The translations under genes and the position numbers were made by a program. The notes under the pieces were generated by a model. That model had not been told where the DNA came from and did no database searches. It saw nothing but the letters and a program-made list of their open reading frames with translations. Shown one piece after another: positions 45,082-56,411 of a stretch of DNA of 64,000 nt (position 1 is the stretch's first letter; every line of letters starts with the position of its first letter). Origin of the DNA: Oscheius tipulae (lineage: Eukaryota; Nematoda; Chromadorea; Rhabditida; Rhabditidae); assembly GCA_037178975.1 (NCBI GenBank), contig JASJZH010000004.1, forward strand, positions 5,642,001 through 5,706,000, given 5' to 3'.

Positions 45082-46968
45082 TCAGGTAACCAGCGCGTAT
45101 TTTCCTTGTGGGCAGTCAGTCGTGATGGACAGAGGCCCAGATCTGACCAAACTAGATGGTGAAGCTACCGTAGTAACACTCTGTTCAGTCAAAAGACGAG
45201 AGCTTACCTTGTCCTGCGTCGTACTCAGTGTGTCCAGCACTACTGCGTAGTTATCACCCGTGTCCCCGTGATGGTCAATGTACTTCTGTAGTCTCATCAG
45301 TTGACTCACCTAAACCCATTTTCATCTTCCTATCTTGTTTACCAACTCACCAAGTCGTCCTTTTTCCTCGTCACCTCACTCATTCGAATCTTCTTCATTC
45401 GGTAAAAGTCAAGGTCTATCTCGGCGAACGAGTGATCCCGCAGGGCAAACAGTGTGATTCTCTGTAGATGTCGCTGGAAGGTAAAGCCAAAGTTGTGCAA
45501 GACGTTTCGAACTGTTGAGACAGTATTGGGCATTGGTCCCTGGAACATCCGGAATCCTTCAGAAGGTAATGGGTCCCTTTGAGCCCAAAAAGAGGCTGTA
45601 ATGTCAAGAAAATGTCAATTTTTGAGGGAACAAAAGTATTGGTGTATAAGATAGTCGAATGAACCTGCAAATGAAGTCGAACGATCCTCCGGGAGTCATT
45701 GAAGTAGCTAAGAAAAGGCGAAGCCGCCTTCTGGTAGTACTCTGCCCTTTTCTGCTGTCTGCCCTTGTCCACATCGTCCGTAATAAAGTTCCGAAGCTCT
45801 TTGCTCAACTGAGGTCCGTTAGGAGCTTGTTGCTGCTTCTTTTGCTCCTCTATACTGGCTGTATCGTCGATTACTTTGAGATCTATCGCGAACATGATCG
45901 GACACTGAAGAGTAGTCGTTGCGTTAACTATATAAAGCTCACGGTTCTTTCAAATTTCTCCATACTCCTTTCGTGGTTTCGAGAAGCAAAACATTCTGTC
46001 TTGATTAGGGCGGAGAATTCCGGGACAAGGTCTGGAAAGACGGAAATGAAACTTGAAATAGCATGAGGGACAGACGTTCCATTCGAAAAATTTCGCGGTT
46101 AGCTTCCGAATCATCTCTACTTTTTTGAAAATAGCCCCATTGATATTGATATTAAAACAGAACTGTATAAAACAAGGCTCATCTTTGTTCGCCTTCAGCT
46201 CTATAATCCCCCTTTAGGACCTATACATGAGACTGTTAGACTCTCTGATCAGTTCTGAACATCTATAGAAAATACAATCAAAAAGGTGGAAAGGGATTTT
46301 CGAAACAGAACCAGTTTCATCAGGTTTGATGACGCTGGACTATTGATCTGTTCTTCTGTTCTATTTTGTGTTCGTACACGCCGCGGCGACGGACGAAGCG
46401 GCGCGGCCGCGTTTTATAGCTCAGTAGCTAGCGCGCTAAGCTATGAATCTGAGCAACACGGGTTCTGAAAGTGCGGTAATCATTGAAACGTAGAACTTGA
46501 CTGTTCAGAGAACAAAGCTTGGAAAAAAGATGTAAGTATACCTACCCACGACAAATCTTTGAAGATACGAGGTCGTTATCTTGGCGTTGATCATCGACAG
46601 AATCCAGTCCAGAGAGAGCACACCTGTATCGGCCTGGAAACTCTTAATCTCTCTCACTCTAAACAACCAACCTTGACTTTGGACAGAATCTCCGTCGGAG
46701 TCTCCACGGTATTGGCTAGTTTGTTTGGCAGGTAGGAGAAGACAATCTCATCTATACATATGGGGACGAAATGGAATCGCTGGCTGAGTTCTTCAATCAC
46801 GAGTCCCTTCTGTGATCCGGGCCCTCCAAAGATGAAAATGACGGCCTTGTCATTAGGCGGCGTCCGTCGAACGCCAGAGCCGATGTCCAAGGGGATCGGA
46901 GGTGGCGGAGCGAACTCGTCGTTCCTTGGAGCCTCTTCAGACGGCCCACAGCTGGGAGCACATCCCAT
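45082..46968 (-). CDS. N-myristoylated adenylate-kinase-like protein
   Basis: Exons 46672-46968, 46550-46633, 45665-45904, 45351-45539 and 45208-45309, plus a last exon 45082-45180, give 336 aa. The last exon is ambiguous: the 27-nt intron before it is too short, and an in-frame alternative uses exon 45066-45164 with a 43-nt intron. MGCAPSC is an N-myristoylation/palmitoylation-type start. It is followed by a nucleoside-monophosphate-kinase P-loop region, KAVIFIFGGPGSQKGLV, then IDEIVFSYLPNKLA and LDWILSMINAKITT. The P-loop has Gln instead of Gly before the Lys and Leu instead of Thr after KG, so catalysis is doubtful. The C-terminal half (FTFQRHLQRITLFALRDHSF) is not recognised. Probably a membrane-tethered AK-like regulator. 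Confidence 0.75.
46409..46476 (+). tRNA. Possible degenerate tRNA or tRNA-derived SINE
   Basis: The stretch gttttatagctcagtagcta matches a tRNA D-arm with A box, and cacgggttctgaaagtg sits where a T-arm/B box would be. The D stem has a mismatch, the anticodon loop is eight bases and the T loop does not fit the consensus, so no functional tRNA can be folded. Confidence 0.2.
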
Positions 46969-49900
46969 CGGGAGGGCTAATATTCACTGAAAAAATAGTA
47001 GTAATAGTCAGAGAATGGAAGCCTGAACGGAAGGGAGAGAGAGGGAGGCTTCCCCCTCCTTTCGATAACTGAGTCTCTGATTCAGAGAGGAGAGAGGAGA
47101 GGATTAATGGTACAGATGATTACTGCCCGGGATTCATTTCTTCTAATGGACAGGCTCGGTTGGGAAGAGATTGATCAAGAGCTTTAAGTGACGGAATCGG
47201 GTGATAAAGATAGCTCTAATGTGTTTTGGGAGAACTGCTTGATGGACTGTTCCCGATGGTTTTTGAGAGAGCTGTAGATATTTCTAGAGTGACTCAAGAA
47301 TATAAACATTTTCACAGCACGTTGAAGAATGGAGAAAAGTAAAATGACGATCTGGATACGAAAGAGAAAGAGAGTGGCTCCCTCAAAACTTCGATGTCTA
47401 TGTCGAAGACGGTCCGCCTGTTGTCCGAGAACTGTGAGAAGGCTAATAGAAGAAGCCCCACAAGACATGGGGCGTTATTGGTGACGGAGTCGGAGAGAGA
47501 AGCCACCACTTTCTGGGAAAGGATAACAGACTTTCTGAATGGGTTCTGGAGAGAGGTAGAGTATGGGCATGGTCAGGTAGGAATTCGTTTCAGACTCGTT
47601 TACTGTGGTACACGCCGGCCTTTTCACAAAATCTTATGCTTCACCCCATTTTCTTTGAATTCATTGGCTGGGCTTTGCGACAATGGGCACCGTAACATGA
47701 AACGTGAACTGATCGAAGACTATGGGCAAAGGACTCGTAATAAAAAAAAAGTGAGAAAGGGATGAGTGGATTGGATAGGAAGAGGCAGTTAAAAGGAAGA
47801 AGGATGGGGATTATGTTTATACCACCACGCGGTTTTGGTATTTCGAGGAGTCGGAGAACCGAAAGATATTCTGGAACATTCGTCAAGTCCAGAACAAAGA
47901 GAGGAAGTGGGTGGCGGCAAAACAGGCGATGATTAAAAGATTTAGTCGGATTATTTTCTGGATTTTGGAGTCGCATGGAGGTCGGAGAATGTCAAGAGAC
48001 GTGTTATTCATCTGTCTGTGTGTGGGAGAGTAAAAATAGCCCAGCTGATCTTGAAGTATTCTTCAGCTCGTTTGCTCGATTGTCAGTGGGGGTTGATGAG
48101 GTTTTGGGGAAAGCTAGAGCATTGACAAGTCTTTAACAAGTTTTATGACAATGTTCAAAAAGGAAGGGAAACGTAGCCAGTTCAATGACGTCCTATCCAG
48201 AAAAAAAATTCCATTGATTCTGATGATTCGGGCATGGCCTTCCTAGATTTGTTAGTGTCAACAATCCGACGGTCATGTACTGATGAGCTGTTACACTTCG
48301 CCAGTACCATGAACTCATTGAGGAGCGAACATGACTAGGTACTATTGAAACCGTTGATCATGTGTATAGATTTCAAGTCTACACTGTCACGTTCTAGAAT
48401 AAGGTCTTTCCCTCTGACTATTCTTGTTTATCGAACAGTGGAAAGATCACTGCAGCGGTTACTTGAAAATCTTACCGTCTCAAAATTAGTCGACATCTGG
48501 ATCTGAATAGCAATGAGATAAAGAACAGAGTCATTTTGGAGGTGGGACAAAAGTATCTGAATGGTTCTAGTGAGTCCAGTGACTCTATACTTTCCCGGAG
48601 ACTGGATAAATGACTGTCATTTGGAAGAGCCTGTGGGTCAAGTACCCCTACCAAAGGAGAACGAATAGAGACAATAGAGTAGACACACAAGACAATGAAC
48701 CTCCAAGAAAGAGGTATAGTAAGAGAGGGAGAAGCGTAGCAGGACGGGCGCCATAGAGATGGGAGGCTAATGGAACCGCTTCTACTATTTACGGACTTGT
48801 CCTTATCGGACCCTGCGCGGATTATCCTCCCGTCCAATATATCTCGGAGAAGAAGCTCGACTCAATTAGACGTGGATTCAGATGAGGGGAGACTGGGTAA
48901 AAATACGACGCACTGAAAAACAACATATTTACGAGGAAATTGGCCTCTCTCCCCTCAGGGCTTTTTGTTGTTTCTTCATCTCTTCAGAGAGACTACACTC
49001 TTATATCAGCTGCTCACATGTTTTGTTTTCCGTGTCGAGATCCTTCCTCTCATTCCGAGACGCCACCACGCGTGGGGAAAGAAAGATTGCTAGCCTCTTT
49101 GAGTTGTTGCACTCTGCTTTTTGGATGGCAAAAAGTCGAGAAGTTCCTATGCAAGGTTGTTTCAAACTTGATTTGTTTGGAGCCACATTATTTTACAACT
49201 TGTTACGGTAAGCCACGGGCGACTGAACCCTTCGTAAATGACCAAAGACTCTTTCTCTGGCATATTGCTCTGGAGGATTTTATGGGCTATTTCTTCTTAA
49301 TAAAGGACCCGTTCTTCCATCCGTTCTACGAAATGCTAGCCAGTCTATACGTCGCCTTTCGAAAAAAAAATCGGTGTATTTATAAAACGCGCACTTTCGG
49401 ACCAAATTCAAGTTCAACTCTGCTCGGCTGTCTTGTTCGAATTTTGTCTCACGAGGGCCAGTTTGGCCGGGACGCCACTCTCGATTTGCATTATTGTAGA
49501 TGCGTAACATTAGCGTGTTCAAAACTACAATTATATTTAGGCAAGTCTCAAGTTCTCTCAACAATTCCTGGTAAGTTTCTGGGTTGTGTGGGGACAATTC
49601 CAGTAAGTTAGCCTGTTCCTCTAGGAATTTTCACTCTATTCTAGATATCGTTTTGCTGATAACCAGCAGCCTGGGGGTGTTAGGGATGTCCGGGGCCGAT
49701 CCCTGTAATCTGAAGATTTCTTGTCGAAAAATGGATTGGAGTCTTTCTCTGAGCCTCCGATTTGAAAAACTGACAGTAAAAGTGTATCTCTAAATGTAAC
49801 CTATCAGACAAAAAGTTTGGTAATAGTTCGGCAGGCTGCTCGGTCCATCCAAACGGGTTTTCGCGCGCACTTTTGAATTCGGCGGGATTATGGAATTTTT

Positions 49901-51285
49901 TTCTCGTTTACGATTTCTACGCCTTTTCACTGCTTTTCTTAACTTTTTGCCCTACCTTTCATGTCTTTTCTTGCTCTCTTAAAGTAACATAAACTAGAAC
50001 TGCCTTGTATAATGATAATTGACTCCTATCGGTTGACCAACAGACGGGAGCAGATTGTACCAACGGAGAACAAGGCAGTCTTAGTTTTTATTTCTTGAAG
50101 CGAACAAGAAAAGACATAAAAGGTAAGGCAAAAAGTTGAGAAAAGCAGTGAAAAGGCGTAGAAATCGTAAACGAGAAAAAAATTCCATAATCCCGCCGAA
50201 TTCAAAAGTGCGCGCGAAAACCCGTTTGGATGGACCGAGCAGCCTGCCGAACTATTACCAAAAGTTTTATTGACTGCAAAAAATTAAAAAGAAAAAAAAC
50301 TACGATTCTCGCCGTAATCCTTATCGAACAACGAGAGACTTCCCGCGGATTCAAACCTGGAATTGTCTGCTGGATGCTGAGAGGGAGTTCGGGGCAAATA
50401 GCCACAAAAAAAAGAGTCGTCCAGTCAATTCGAAACCCTCAAGAAACTGTTCGAAATACGTTCTCATCCGATTTCTCTCCAGAATCGGGTGATGTTGCCT
50501 TCTAAGGTTTCGACACGTATCTAATCCTCCCTGGTCAGGATTTAGGGTCCGTTCTAATCCTGTGACGTCGGACAGAGAGAGCGAGAGAATGACGCACATA
50601 CTGACGGGAGCTTTCTCCCTATTAGAACAATTAGAGCTACGGTAGTTCGGGTGAAAATAAGGTGTAATGAGACGCAGAGGTCTGTTCAAGAGACGTATAT
50701 TACGCGAATCGGACGATAATCAGGAAATACACATTGAAAGAGAGACCCCCGTTTAATGGAAGTAGAGGAGCATGACTGGAAGTAATATGAACGCTCTCTA
50801 GTCTTTCAGTTTGTGGGAATTTCCAAATTTTTCGACTGGACTGATAGAGCTAGAGACGAATCAGAATCTGGGGAAACGATTGGTTACTGCAACAAGAAAA
50901 GTCAGACTAGCCGCTTTTCGGAAATCTCGAAAAACACCGGCGGGATCGAAGCTGCTCAGATTTATAGCCCAGCGGCTCGTACACATAAGCAGACAGAAAG
51001 GGATTTACAGAAATATTTGGTTGCGAAGAAACTGCCCAATGTGCAATTTCAATCAAGAGTACCTGTAAAACTTGTCCTTTCTCTTCTGGTAACGCATTAA
51101 ATAAAGAAAACGACGGAGAGTTTACGTTCTCCATCCTTTTTCCCAGAACCGACTATGTTTCGGTCTTCAAAAAAAAACTTTATCCAAACATGACTCAAAA
51201 CACTGCGCGATAAGGAGGGAAAAAAATGACCATTTGAAATGGCAAAAAAAAACATTAGAAATCTACAAAAATGCTACAACACTTA
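46969..51285. other. 4.3-kb gene-poor region with foldback element
   Basis: No gene is supported. A long frame open from about 48940 to 49611 (+) has no ATG at its head, no similarity and runs into the foldback element's neighbourhood; I treat it as chance. The main landmark is the 447-bp inverted repeat at 49816-50262. Confidence 0.4.
49816..50262. mobile_element. 447-bp foldback element
   Basis: Two arms of about 195 bases (49816-50011 and 50070-50262) are inverse copies. The outer 110 bases are near-perfect (taatagttcggcaggctgct with its complement), while the inner parts are perhaps 85% alike; a spacer of about 58 bases lies between. Non-coding. The string gcgcacttttgaattcggcg recurs in part near 25710 and 59870, suggesting a family. 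Confidence 0.75.
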
Positions 51286-52041
51286 TTATTCACAAATACT
51301 CGCCTTTCGACTGTAGGGAACGACGTAGTTCGCGGGGAAGAAGCCTTCTTTGCCACTGCACAGCCGGCCAAACCACCAATCCGGGCCGTCGCGACGTATG
51401 ACCGTGATGATTTCCTGCAAAAAAGGAAGGAAGATTACTGGGTGAAGGCGACAAAAACGGACGTGCTTCTTGAAAGAGAGCTCGTCTTCGGAACGGGAGA
51501 AGAAATCGAAGAGGGCCTGGACACTTTGACAGTCAAATTCGACGAGCAGAAGACCTTCTTTATCCAGCAGCGACGTGCTCTTGTAGTGCTCGATCAGCTC
51601 GTTCAGCGAGAGAAATTTCTTATGATGCTCCCAGATATAATATGTTCCTACCTGGAATTCGATTGAATACAAAAAATCACAATGAAAGCTCACTCTATAA
51701 TCACGACAGATGCGATAATGCTCGACACCGACGATCCTTTTTACGGAGAGACTAAACTCGTCTGGCGAGCTCTCCGACTGTCGTACTAGGAAGCTGCCCT
51801 CTCTCTTCGTGTGGTTGACCAAGAAATTCACCGCGGCCGTCCGTCGAATATTGCCAAAGAACCATTTGCAAGGCCGAAATTCAATGTAGCTGCTTGGGAT
51901 GAGTCCTTCGGCTCCCTGCAGCTCGGCCTTGGACCAGTAGGGATCGCAGTCTTTGTTCAGTACTTTGAGCACGTCGCCTCGTCTAAAGCAGAGCTCGTCC
52001 TCGGCCGCAGCACTGAAGTCCTTCTTGGCGACGGCTTCCAT
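51286..52041 (-). CDS. sem-5: SEM-5/GRB2 SH3-SH2-SH3 adaptor
   Basis: The adaptor that links phosphotyrosines of receptor kinases to SOS and Ras. Exons 51694-52041, 51463-51651 and 51286-51414 (introns 42 and 48 nt, phase 0) give 221 aa; GRB2 is 217 and C. elegans SEM-5 228. N-terminal SH3: MEAVAKKDFSAAAEDELCF with DPYWSKAEL and GLIPSSYIE. SH2 starts at WFFGNI and has the phosphate-binding motif GSFLVRQSESS. C-terminal SH3: VQALFDFFSRSEDELSF, DWWFGRL and GFFPANYV. All ligand-binding aromatics expected for SH3 domains are present. A strong acceptor (gtgtttcag) ends three bases before the ATG, as for spliced-leader addition. The gene symbol is by orthology. Confidence 0.95.
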   Translation of the reverse strand: MEAVAKKDFSAAAEDELCFRRGDVLKVLNKDCDPYWSKAELQGAEGLIPSSYIEFRPCKWFFGNIRRTAAVNFLVNHTKREGSFLVRQSESSPDEFSLSVKRIVGVEHYRICRDYRVSFHCDFLYSIEFQVGTYYIWEHHKKFLSLNELIEHYKSTSLLDKEGLLLVEFDCQSVQALFDFFSRSEDELSFKKHVRFCRLHPVIFLPFLQEIITVIRRDGPDWWFGRLCSGKEGFFPANYVVPYSRKASICE

Positions 52042-52753
52042 GCCCTGAAACACATGATTTATAATATCCAAAGAAAAAGAACGAGCAGGAGTATAGTCAG
52101 AAGTATTGAACAGGATACATCTGAACAACTAAGCAGCGTTCTCACAGGAAGAGAAAATGTCAACTAAACGAAGACTTCGCTAATTGAAGAAGCGGTGAAG
52201 CAAGGTTGCCAAAGAAAGCACAGTATGGAAGGCCAGATCGAATAGACCAGAACTGAATTTCAGAGTGCATCCAAAATGTTTTCAGATGGTCGGAGATACG
52301 GAAGAAACACAGCACTAGAAGAGGCAAAATGAAGATTGCTGAAGACGACCACTACTCTTCTCCAAAAGATAGCTTCTGCACTCTCCCTCTAAGCTGTACA
52401 TTTTTATTGTTTTGTTAATATTACTACGATACATTTAAGCAAAGGGAAGAGGAAGAAGCGAGCTGTAGATGAAAAAAGGAACGATTTATGATATGAGAAT
52501 ACCTAATTTATGACGTTCAATTTGCGCGCCCATCGTAACCAACAGTTTGCGCGGGGAAAATCGAAAAACCGGTGGTAATTGGTATTTCGGTCGCTCCTGT
52601 TCTGCTACCTTTTTCCATCTTCCTGTTTATTTCTTTAACCTCCTCTGTTATGAAGACGTTCGTAAACATTTTTTGTACCTTTTTGTACCTGTAGAAGAGA
52701 CAAGAAGGATAATTTGACTATTCCAGTCTTCTCTTCCCAATTACTCAGACAAT
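52042..52753. other. Divergent intergenic region
   Basis: Separates SEM-5 (-) from the LAPTM-like run (+). It must contain both promoters. No additional gene is seen. Confidence 0.5.
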
Positions 52754-53428
52754 ATGAACTCCCTGATATGCGGCCGCATGCACATGACGAAAGGATTCGA
52801 TGGAAGGGTAAATCAGTTTTCAATTGTCCATCATATACCGAATTTTCAGAGCGCTGCAATCACGATTATTCTCTCCGAGCTGAGCATTATGGCCATAGTC
52901 CCCAGCTTCTTGGTTCTCGCCGGTATTTCCGATCAAATTTCGAGTCATGGAAGAATGTATATGGTAGCATGCTTTGTTCTGGTAGGTTCAACATTACTGC
53001 TTTCTGCTATGGTCAAATTTTAGGCAGCTGTTCTTCTTCTCCTAACCATCCCTACGATTCTGGCTTACGTGGGAATTCACAAACACAATGCCCGACTGCT
53101 CGTTCCTTACATGGTGATTCACATCATTTCGGCTATCTTCATCCCCATCGTATCTGTCATTGCGTTCGTTTTGCTTCTTATCAACGACCCGCAAAATGTT
53201 AGTTCTTATTTTCTATCCACCACAACCACGATCCAGCTGTTCGTTGAGCATTACGTCGTCATCTTCATGCTCGGTCTGGGCGTCAACTTCATCATCTTCT
53301 TCACCAACCTCATCATCTACTTCGTATTCGACAACACGTACAAACTTCTTAAGGAGCACGAAAACGTCACGGACGAGCCCGACATCGAGGTGAATCCTCT
53401 TATCGCTAACAACTCCCAGAAGTTCTAA
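52754..53428 (+). CDS. LAPTM-like four-TM protein 1
   Basis: Exons 52754-52807, 52850-52981 and 53024-53428 give 196 aa; both introns are 42 nt and phase 0. Four hydrophobic segments (TIILSELSIMAIVPSFLVLA; FVLAAVLLLLTIPTILAYV; MVIHIISAIFIPIVSVIAF; YVVIFMLGLGVNFIIFFTNL) and the CGRMH-type N-terminus fit the LAPTM4/5-like late-endosome/lysosome membrane family that is expanded in nematodes. The cytosolic tail (EPDIEVNPLIANNSQKF) carries an NPLI dileucine-like sorting motif. The next gene starts 202 bases later on the same strand. Confidence 0.7.
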
Positions 53429-53630
53429 TTCGTCATGGTCCTTCAATCTGCAACATTTGTACATTCTTTCTATTTTTCTGCCCCTTAATTACGTTATACT
53501 TCATCAAATGAATGTTTTGATGACATTTCAATTTTTTGGTTCTGTTCGTTTGAACAATGTGCATACTTTTTCGCTCCGATTTTGTTTTCTATCCTGCTCT
53601 GAAATCTTCAAAACACATTTCCAGGAAGAA

Positions 53631-54382
53631 ATGGTTACCACTCGCGATACATTCTATCGCAACGACCCGAGATACCTTTCCTGTGGATGCATTCATTCCG
53701 AGGCGATTCGGTTGTGTTATTGTTCAACATATACCTTCTTTTCAGACTGCGGTCCGGATTCTGTCTTGGACTCAAATTGTCTTGCTGTTCGTCGGTGCTT
53801 TTGCCCCGAACAACCCTTTCGGGTATACACCATTTGGTCAATTGAGTCTCTTCGTGGTCTACCCCCATATTCTTGCCTTGCGTGCATTTTATAAGAGCGA
53901 ACATCGTTACCTGCTTCCCATTCTCTGCATCCATTTATTTCAAGCCTTCTTTTTTGTGAAAGTGATCGCGACTGGCCTGATGGTTAGAAGTTCTCCCCTG
54001 AAGGCTTGTTTTGTTCGCATTTTACGCTTTATTTCAGTCGTGAAGGCACTATAACAAAATTTTTCAGAGAAGTGGCTATTCTGAACGCGGAATCTGTACT
54101 ATCATGATCTTGCCCCTGGCGGTCTTCATATACTTCGAATGTATCCTGTATATCCGCGCTTACAAGTATCTAGCAGACAAGAGAGCTTCGCAAGCTGTGG
54201 ACAACGGCTTGACTACCACCGACAACATCACCCAAAACCATCACAGCGTTGCCAGTCATCCATCGGATATCGGTTTCCACGATCAGACGGCCGACATGCA
54301 GGCTCCTCCGAGCTACCAGGCTGTTCCAACCGCTCCGACAGAATTCGAGCACAAATATGGGAACAGCGGATACCCGGTCTAA
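53631..54382 (+). CDS. LAPTM-like four-TM protein 2 with PPxY tail
   Basis: Exons 53631-53702, 53746-53982 and 54068-54382 give 207 aa. The N-terminus has CGCIH like LAPTM proteins, four membrane segments follow, and the tail holds APPSYQAVP, a PPxY motif that in the LAPTM family recruits NEDD4-type ubiquitin ligases. No GT donor fits the phase of the first intron; a GC-AG intron (gcgatt...ttttcag, 43 nt) does. The ATG lies six bases after an acceptor (catttccag, ending 53624), suggesting trans-splicing. AATAAA is at 54444-54449. Confidence 0.7.
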
Positions 54383-54567
54383 TTTGTATTATTCTTCGTT
54401 ATCACGTGTTTCTGTCTTACTTATCGCCCAGTTTTAAAATTTTAATAAACGTCATCTCTTCTTTTTACTCTTTCAAATGTGTTCGGTATCCATGCTCACG
54501 TCGTATCCGATCAGATAATCACAGAATCGTCACTGGAATGCTCTTTTCAACAGATCGTCGAGCTGGG

Positions 54568-54981
54568 ATGGTGAAGAGAAGTATTAACGTCGACTTCGAC
54601 AAGTTTTTTCCCGACTCTTTCCATAAATTCGACGTCAATTATAATGTGATTTCGTTTTGTTATACTTTAAATTCTATAAAGAGCAAAATCTTGCTGTTTT
54701 TGAAGAAAACGCCCTTTGAAATGCCGTTTAAAGAAAGCTTTCAGTCGTTCGACGCGTTCCGCCAAGCTCAGAACATCGACGTTTATGTGCAAGAATTTTT
54801 CGACTCGATCTCAACTTCGGACTTGTTCGGCCCACTTTCTCCTAGCTTCGTCGAAGATATGCTCAATTACAGTCAGCCAGATAAAGACGACGAAGAGGAA
54901 CGTGTTCTCCTGCAGATCCTGGAGGAGGTTGGTATCACTCGAGCTCTTCAGTACAGTGAAGAAGTGAACGTACCTTTGTGA
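54568..54981 (+). CDS. Orphan acidic protein downstream of LAPTM genes
   Basis: Starts MVKRSINVDFDKFFPDSFHK 14 bases after a possible acceptor (ttttcaacag, ending 54553) and ends at TGA 54979-54981. The AT-rich stretch 54636-54683 could be a 48-nt intron in frame, so length is 121-137 aa. The C-terminus is acidic (DKDDEEERVLLQILEEVG). There is no membrane segment or signal peptide. The family is not recognised. An upstream in-frame ATG exists at 54538. It follows LAPTM-like protein 2 by 185 bases, so it may be the last gene of an operon. Confidence 0.5.
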   Translation: MVKRSINVDFDKFFPDSFHKFDVNYNVISFCYTLNSIKSKILLFLKKTPFEMPFKESFQSFDAFRQAQNIDVYVQEFFDSISTSDLFGPLSPSFVEDMLNYSQPDKDDEEERVLLQILEEVGITRALQYSEEVNVPL

Positions 54982-56047
54982 ATAATGTATCGCTGTAATA
55001 TGTCAAGAGCCTGTTTTTATTAGAGACTAATTATGGATTTTATAAAGTTTTACCCGCCTTGTTGACAGTGTTAGAACGACCGAACAAATGTATCGGTCCT
55101 AACACCGTGTTACGAAGTTTTCGCGTTTCGAAACTACAAAAAAAACATTTGTTGGACCAAATAGACTGACAATAAACATCTAGAACAGAGGCAAACCCAT
55201 TTGGTTCGGGCTAAAAAAAAAAAGTGGGTGAAAGACGCTATAAAATGTAGAGGACGAGGAGAAGGAGGGAGACTGAGAGCGGCGTCGATGAGCTGAGGAG
55301 CGGGTGACCGTTGCACAGAGAACCACGACAGGAGCAGACACTGAAAACGGGCAGATGTACCCCCTTTTGATCGAATGTTATGAGGGCTTCTCGAGGGAAC
55401 ACATTGTGATATCCATCAAAATATTACAACCTCACGTTGATGAGTCAATACAAATCGACCGGTTGCTAATCAATTGTCAGACTGGATGGATGGGTACTTC
55501 GTTACTTGCGAGCTATTTTATATCGGCAAGTAGTAGCCGGAGCAAACTCTTCTTCAAAATTTGCATGACCCATTGACTAAGGACTGATAGACTCTACCAA
55601 AAGGTCTCATCCGTTCTAAAGACAGCTGTTTTCCTGTCAAGAGGGTCAACAGTTTGGATGGTATCAAGAGTCAACTGATACCGGGACTACTTCCTCACTA
55701 GGTATGTCTGTTCTCTCTATAGACTATCCAGATACTTTTCCAGTGAGTACCCTTCCTCTAACTTTCAGTCTATAGTCTACAGGAATCAAGGCTGATGCAG
55801 AGCGAATAACCTACACTTGTGTTTACACTTCTTCTCCGTTCTACTAATTCCTAAGTTCGATTTTTACAACCTATCAAAAAGATAGCATAATTCTGTTCCA
55901 TCCCTTCCTCCCTCGCGCACTCCTAATCACTGCGTTCCATCACAAGAAGATATTTTGTCGAGTGTGCGGAGGGATTACTCACTCGTTGTAAACCTAGACA
56001 GATTGCCCTGTCCAAAAGATTAACAATAAGCTCCGAGAGAGTCATAC
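54982..56047. other. Intergenic, nothing clear
   Basis: No supported gene. Some short frames on both strands lack ATG, similarity or splice context. Confidence 0.4.
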
Positions 56048-56411
56048 CTCATTGAGGATTCCTGCGGCTGGCCTCTGGCTACAAGTTCGGTAAGATTGAA
56101 GGTGTGACAGAACGAGTGGTCTGAAAGGACACTGACGGAGTTGGTGCGATTGAAGCCGAAGAGCAGAATCGAACCGAAGCAGCCTCGGATGAAGCCTTTG
56201 GCTCCGGTACCTGGAATAGACGATCGGTCAGAGCTTTGGAACGTGTTGTCAATTGGTACTTCTCTGGTTAAAGGAAGAAACTGATTCCGCGGCTCACAGA
56301 CAAAGTGATTCGAATGTTTGGAGGGCACGAGCTGATCTCGTAACAACTTACCTGTTCGCCAACTGACTGTACTGATATCGTTAAAGACAGAGAGATCTGA
56401 CCGCTCATCTC
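56048..56411 (-). CDS. Partial gene with laminin-G-like exons
   Basis: Two exons can be joined, 56352-56411 and 56048-56210 (phase 1), reading DISTVSWRTG then TGAKGFIRGCFGSILLFGF. The GF-x-x-GC-x-x-x-x-L pattern is that of the C-terminal half of a laminin-G domain, as found in neurexins, perlecan, Slit and CELSR receptors. A donor follows at 56047 but I could not place the next exon, nor the upstream ones. It may be a piece of a larger extracellular-protein gene with long introns, or a relic. Confidence 0.4.

Noticed and set aside
45339-45895. Reading through from exon 3 into the PLFGLKGTHYLL frame of the AK-like gene
   Set aside because: It ends at a stop within the next exon. An intron to 45539 keeps phase 0 and continues with protein-like sequence.
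48940-49611. 223-codon + strand open frame
   Set aside because: It has no ATG at its head, no recognisable domain and irregular composition. I judge it a chance opening.
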